From positions 5,110,571 to 5,170,570 of the forward strand of contig CAIIXF020000011.1 of the NCBI GenBank assembly GCA_903813345.2: a DNA stretch of 60,000 bases, in the 5' to 3' direction. The stretch is from Owenia fusiformis (lineage: Eukaryota; Annelida; Polychaeta; Sabellida; Oweniidae). Below are positions 55,860 through 60,000 of the stretch, in pieces. Under the pieces are notes generated by a model. That model worked only from the letters and a program-made list of their open reading frames with translations, was not told the DNA's origin and searched no databases. The translations under genes and the position numbers were made by a program. Every line of letters starts with the position of its first letter. Position 1 is the first letter of the stretch.

Positions 55860-57840
55860 CGAAATGAATGTGAATTAATCATGAATATTCAGGTATAATT
55901 CATGGGAATTCATGAACTTTTTTCATGAATAATTCATCAATGAAGAATATTGAAGAATAAATATACCTGAACTATTCATGAATATGACTGAAATACAATT
56001 TGGACTCATGAAATATTCATGAACTGTATATTCATGAAATATTCATGATATCACATTCCTTAAAAATTCATGAAAAGTAAGCCTCATATTTCTTGAAATA
56101 TTCATGAAAAATAAGCCTCATATTTCTTGAAATATTCATGAAAAAAGCAAGCCTCATAGTTCTTGAAATATTCGCCACCTGTATATTCATGAAATATTCA
56201 TCACCTCTATATTCTTGAAATATTCATGATATCCTATTCCTCAATATTCTTGAAATCTTCTCCAGGTTTAGCTTCATTTTTCTTGAAATATTCCTCAACT
56301 GCATATTCATGAAATATTTATCACCTGTATGTTCATGAAATATTACTCAATGAAAAATAAATATACCTGAACTATTCATGAATATGACTGAAATACAATT
56401 TGGACTCATGAAATATTCATCAACTCTATATGCTATTCATGAAATATCCATCACCCGTTTATTCTTGAAATATTCATGATATTCTATCCCTCAATATTCT
56501 TGAAATTTTCTCCAGGTTTAGCTTCATATTTCTTGAAATATTCATGACATTATATTCTTCAACATTCTTGAAATCATCTCTATGTATACAACCTCATATT
56601 TCTTGAAATATTCACCAACTGAAATATTTATAACATTATATTCTTCAACATTCTTGAATAATTCATGAATTAACTCACATGTATGTTCATGAACTATTAC
56701 TTAAATGAAGAATAAATATTCATCACCTGTATATATTCTGTTCCTCTCAATGTTCTTGAAATCTTCTCCAAGTTTAGCTTCATTTTTCTTGAAATATTCC
56801 TCAACTGCATATTCATGAAATATTTATCACCTGTATGTTCATGAAATATTACTCAATGAAAAATAAATATACCTGAACTATTCATGAATATGACTGAAAT
56901 ACAATTTGGACTCATGAAATATTCATCAACTCTATAAGCTATTCATGAAATATTCATTACCCGTATATTCTTGAAATATTCATGATATTCTATCCCTCAA
57001 TATTCTCGAAATCTTCTCCAGCAGCTTCATATTTCTTGAAATATTCATGACATTATATTCTTCAACATTCTTGAAATCATCTCCATGTATACAACCTCAT
57101 ATTTCTTGAAATATTCACCAACTGTATATTCATGAACTATTCATAACATTATATTCTCCAACATTCTTGAATAATTCATGAATTAACTCACATGTATGTT
57201 CATGAACTATTACTTAAATGAAGAATAAATATTCATCACCTGTATATATTCTGTTCCTCAATGTTCTTGAAATCTTCTCCAAGTTTAGGTTCATTTTTCT
57301 TGATATATTCCTCAACTGTATATTCATGAAATATTTATCACCTGTATGTTCATGAAATATTACTCAATGCGAAATAAATATACCTGAACTATTCATGAAT
57401 ATGACTGAAATACAATTTGGACTCATGAAATATTCATCAACTCTATAGGCTATTCATGAAATATTCATCACCCGCATATTCTTGAAATATTCATGATATT
57501 CTATCCCTCAATATTCTTGAAATCTTCTCCAGGTTTAGCTTCATATTTCTTGAAATATTCATGACATTATATTCTTCAACATTCTTGAAATCATCTCCAT
57601 TATACGACCTCATATTTTTTGAAATATTCACCAACTGTATATTCATGAAATATTCATAAAATTATATTCTCCAACATTCTTGAATAATTCATGAATTAAC
57701 TCACATGTTTGTTCATGAACTATTACTTAAATGAAGAATAAATATTCATCACCTGTATATATTCTGTTCCTCAATGTTCTTGAAATCTTCTCCAAGTTTA
57801 GCTTCATTTTTCTTGAAATATTCCTCATCTTAAAGTATTA
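55860..57840. repeat. AT-rich satellite with higher-order period of about 508 bp
   Basis: The basic word is TGAAATATTCATGA and close variants. A longer block, CTGAACTATTCATGAATATG followed by ACTGAAATACAATTTGGACT, recurs at about 55967, 56367, 56873 and 57383 (spacings about 400, 506 and 510), each within the same series of flanking words. This is a higher-order repeat built of short monomers. Confidence 0.8.
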
Positions 57841-58140
57841 GCATATAAAATTTGAACCAAATCCATCTATTGATAGTTGATTTATCAACAAGCAAAGCTC
57901 CTTTGTCCCTACCCCAGCGAAATGACATTGAATAATTCCTGAATATTCATGAATTATTCATCAATATTAATGTAAAATATTCATGAATAATCCACCAATG
58001 AAGAATATATATCATGAAGATTTCATGAATATGCGTGAACATCAATTGAACATCAATTTGGACACTTCCCGAAAATTCTTCAAATCGAATTACTTGAATA
58101 TTCATGAATAAACTTTCATGGACTTTTGTGTTTTCTCACC
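57841..58140. other. Edge of the satellite
   Basis: Diverged ATTCATGAAT-type words continue to about 58110; no gene. Confidence 0.4.
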
Positions 58141-58309
58141 TAAAGCAATAATTTCCTTTCTGAGGAATTCTGGGATAGGTTATGATTCATAATTCTTCAA
58201 ATATTCTTCAAATGAGGTGGTGAAAAAATGAAGAATATCTAAGAACATATTAATTCTTCATTATTGTTCAAATATCCTTTAAACAAAGTGGTGAAAATAT
58301 GAAGCATTT
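58141..58309. repeat. Long direct repeat, left copy
   Basis: Matches 59832-60000 with few differences (offset 1691 bp). The unit contains GAGGAATTCTGGGATAGG and GTGGTGAAAAAATGAAGAAT. The right copy runs off the window. Confidence 0.75.
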
Positions 58310-58572
58310 CCAAGATTTTCATAAATGCAAAATGTTATTTTTTATTCTTCAAGTACCCTTCAAATGAGGTCATGAAAAATTGAAGAATATCTTAGAACAT
58401 ATAAGTTCTTCATTATTATTCAAATGTCCCTTTAACAAATTGTTCCCATGTTACAAAAGAGCTTCAATTTCATGTTTTTCTTAAAGTTATTAAACATTTT
58501 CCCCAATATTCCTCAAATATTCTTCAAACAGAATGGAAAAAAGAAGAATTTCTAAGAATAAATCTTTAGATA

Positions 58573-59614
58573 CCAGGTCGTTCAATAAGTTCACGGAAAA
58601 ATGCTCTCATTTCAAAGATTCTTGATATTTTCCCATAAAATTTTCACACAATGTTTAAAAAATACTTTCTGATTGATTCTTAAACTCTCAGCATCTCTAA
58701 TTAGATTGGTCAAAAATAAGAGTTTCTATGGTAACTTGACTTTTGGGTAGGCGGGGCACTTTTTACGTCACACAATTTACCATTACAGAAATCTATCAAT
58801 ATATGCAAGGGAAGGATCTCTATTTTTTATTTGTTCTTATTCAAATTACAATTTTTTGAGGGAAAATTGATGTTCATTGTTTTCAAGAACATTTCTGAAA
58901 TCGTGCTAGTCAATGCTGTACCAGTGGACCAGAAAATCAACAAAGTAATGCTATGGTAAGTTGATTAAAACTTCCATTCTGCCGAACTCTGAATTTTTCC
59001 ATCAGAATAATGCAGCCGATCACACTGCTAATATTGTGCAGGAAACCATCGCAAATAACTGGCAAAATAGATGGCAAAGCTGCCCCAAGTTACATACTCT
59101 AGATGAAACAACAATGTTTTCACTAGGATGAAGGATCAGCTAAGAGGTGCACTTTATGAAACAATGAAATTACTTTCGACTGCAGTCCAGATTGCCCTTC
59201 AAACAGGTTTTCCAGATGGCTTCAGAGCATTGTCTTGTCAATGGCTTGAATGCAATCTACTGTGCATTAAACATGAGGGAGAATATTTCTAAAACCTTAT
59301 GGGACAATAGTTGTTACTATTATTACATTAAGTAATATGTACAAGTAGCGGAGAAGAAATTCATGTGATATACTCATAAATTGCCTCCTATTCTGTTGTT
59401 TTTCTAATGAACAATGAGACGTAAAAAGTGCCCCGCCTACCCAAAAGTCAAGTTACCACAGTAACCCTCATTTTTTACCAATCAAGTAAGAGATGCTGAT
59501 ATTTTAAGAATCAATCAGAAAGTATTTTTTATACATTGTGTGAAAATTTCATGAGAAAATATCAAAAATCCTTGAAATGAGAGCGTTTTTCCGTGAACTT
59601 ATTGAACGACCTGG
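58573..59614 (+). mobile_element. Decayed mariner with 197-bp TIRs and TA duplication
   Basis: CCAGGTCGTTCAATAAGTTC at 58573 is mirrored by GAACTTATTGAACGACCTGG ending at 59614. Both terminal repeats are about 197 bp (58573-58769 and 59418-59614) and about 90% alike by eye. TA flanks both ends (58571-58572 and 59615-59616). The interior has a transposase remnant. The TIR start is of mariner type. Confidence 0.8.
58975..59292 (+). pseudogene. Mariner transposase remnant
   Basis: The frame around 58990 reads SEFFHQNNAADHTANIVQET, matching the HQDNAPAHTA catalytic block of mariner transposases but with the catalytic Asp replaced by Asn. Further on, DGFRALSCQWLECN and HEGEYF followed by a stop at 59290-59292 match the C-terminal DG...L...W..C....G.YF region. 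The N-terminal DNA-binding part and first catalytic Asp are missing and the frame is broken. Inactive. Confidence 0.7.
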
Positions 59615-59831
59615 TAAAAATAAAATGGCTGATTTCTATATGAAAACTCCAGATCTTGAGATATCTCCTCACTAGGTGGAAATAGCTATCTAATTATTGA
59701 TCTAAACAAGAAGATATGTGTCACCTACCTTTTGGCATATGTTCCTGTTTCTCTGTCCACATATTTTAAGGACATGTTCCTTTTTAACAAGAGCTTCAAT
59801 TTCATGTTTAACTAATGTGTTTTTTCCCGCC

Positions 59832-60000
59832 TAAAACAATCATTTCCTTTTTGAGGAATTCTGGGATAGGTTATGATTCATTATTCTTCAAATATTCTTC
59901 AAATGAGGTGGTGAAAAAATGAAGAATATCTAAGAACATATTAATTCTTCATTATTATTCAAATATCCTTTAAACAAAGTGGTGAAAATATGAAGCATTT
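59832..60000. repeat. Long direct repeat, right copy (cut by window end)
   Basis: Near-identical to 58141-58309. The mariner insertion lies between the two copies. Confidence 0.75.

Noticed and set aside
1-60000. CRISPR arrays, operons, bacterial regulatory sites
   Set aside because: The tandem arrays lack conserved repeat/unique spacer structure, and the genes are split by spliceosomal introns, so the DNA is eukaryotic.

Overview
This is eukaryotic, invertebrate-like genomic DNA. Genes are sparse and split by GT-AG introns, the sequence is AT-rich, and most of the window is mobile elements and tandem repeats. The predicted ALKBH3 protein aligns almost end to end with my recollection of the vertebrate protein. 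The repeats (tRNA-headed SINEs, many foldback MITEs, an L1/Tx1-like LINE, mariner, Harbinger-like and TTAA-target elements) fit a marine invertebrate, possibly a non-vertebrate deuterostome. The species cannot be fixed from sequence alone.

Three protein-coding genes can be supported. (1) An intronless 425-residue type II membrane glycosyltransferase of the B4GALNT/GT12 type lies at 10581-11858 (+). (2) A complete six-exon ALKBH3 gene (Fe(II)/2-oxoglutarate DNA/RNA demethylase, 278 residues) spans 37331-40098 (+). (3) A complete four-exon EVA1/FAM176-family gene spans 51667-48108 (-). It encodes 322 residues: signal peptide, a strongly Lys/Arg-rich ectodomain in place of the lectin domains of long EVA-1 proteins, one membrane helix and the family C-terminus. 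A candidate divergent first exon sits upstream of ALKBH3 at 36814-36554 (-), beside a 29-bp near-perfect palindrome. The three genes show no operon-like or pathway link.

Layout. 1-5552: tRNA-headed SINE, a cluster of CG-centred palindromes, foldback elements. 5553-7858: a 2.3-kb transposon-like unit with 175-bp, nearly identical terminal inverted repeats, a 5-bp target duplication, motifs phased about every 21 bp inside the repeats, and a Cys-rich coding remnant. 7859-15044: glycosyltransferase in otherwise quiet DNA. 15045-23729: a second SINE, an orphan CCAAT/TATA promoter-like site, an 849-bp giant palindrome, minisatellites, and a second CAC-starting element with a 5-bp duplication. 23740-26320: G-run-rich tandem repeats interrupted by a TTAA-flanked element. 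27258-35000: perfect-hairpin element, Harbinger-like element, nested foldbacks and a broken LINE. 36400-41070: ALKBH3 with repeats in its introns and 3' flank. 44000-47560: CCAAT/GATA repeats, 162-bp and 64-bp tandem arrays. 48108-51667: EVA1-like gene. 51668-55860: nothing recognised. 55860-60000: AT-rich satellite with a roughly 508-bp higher-order period, then a decayed mariner inside a long direct repeat.

The best candidates for something undescribed are the 5553-7858 element, the Lys/Arg-rich EVA1 variant, and the set of palindromic elements making 5-bp target duplications. All calls come from reading the sequence; no database search was possible.
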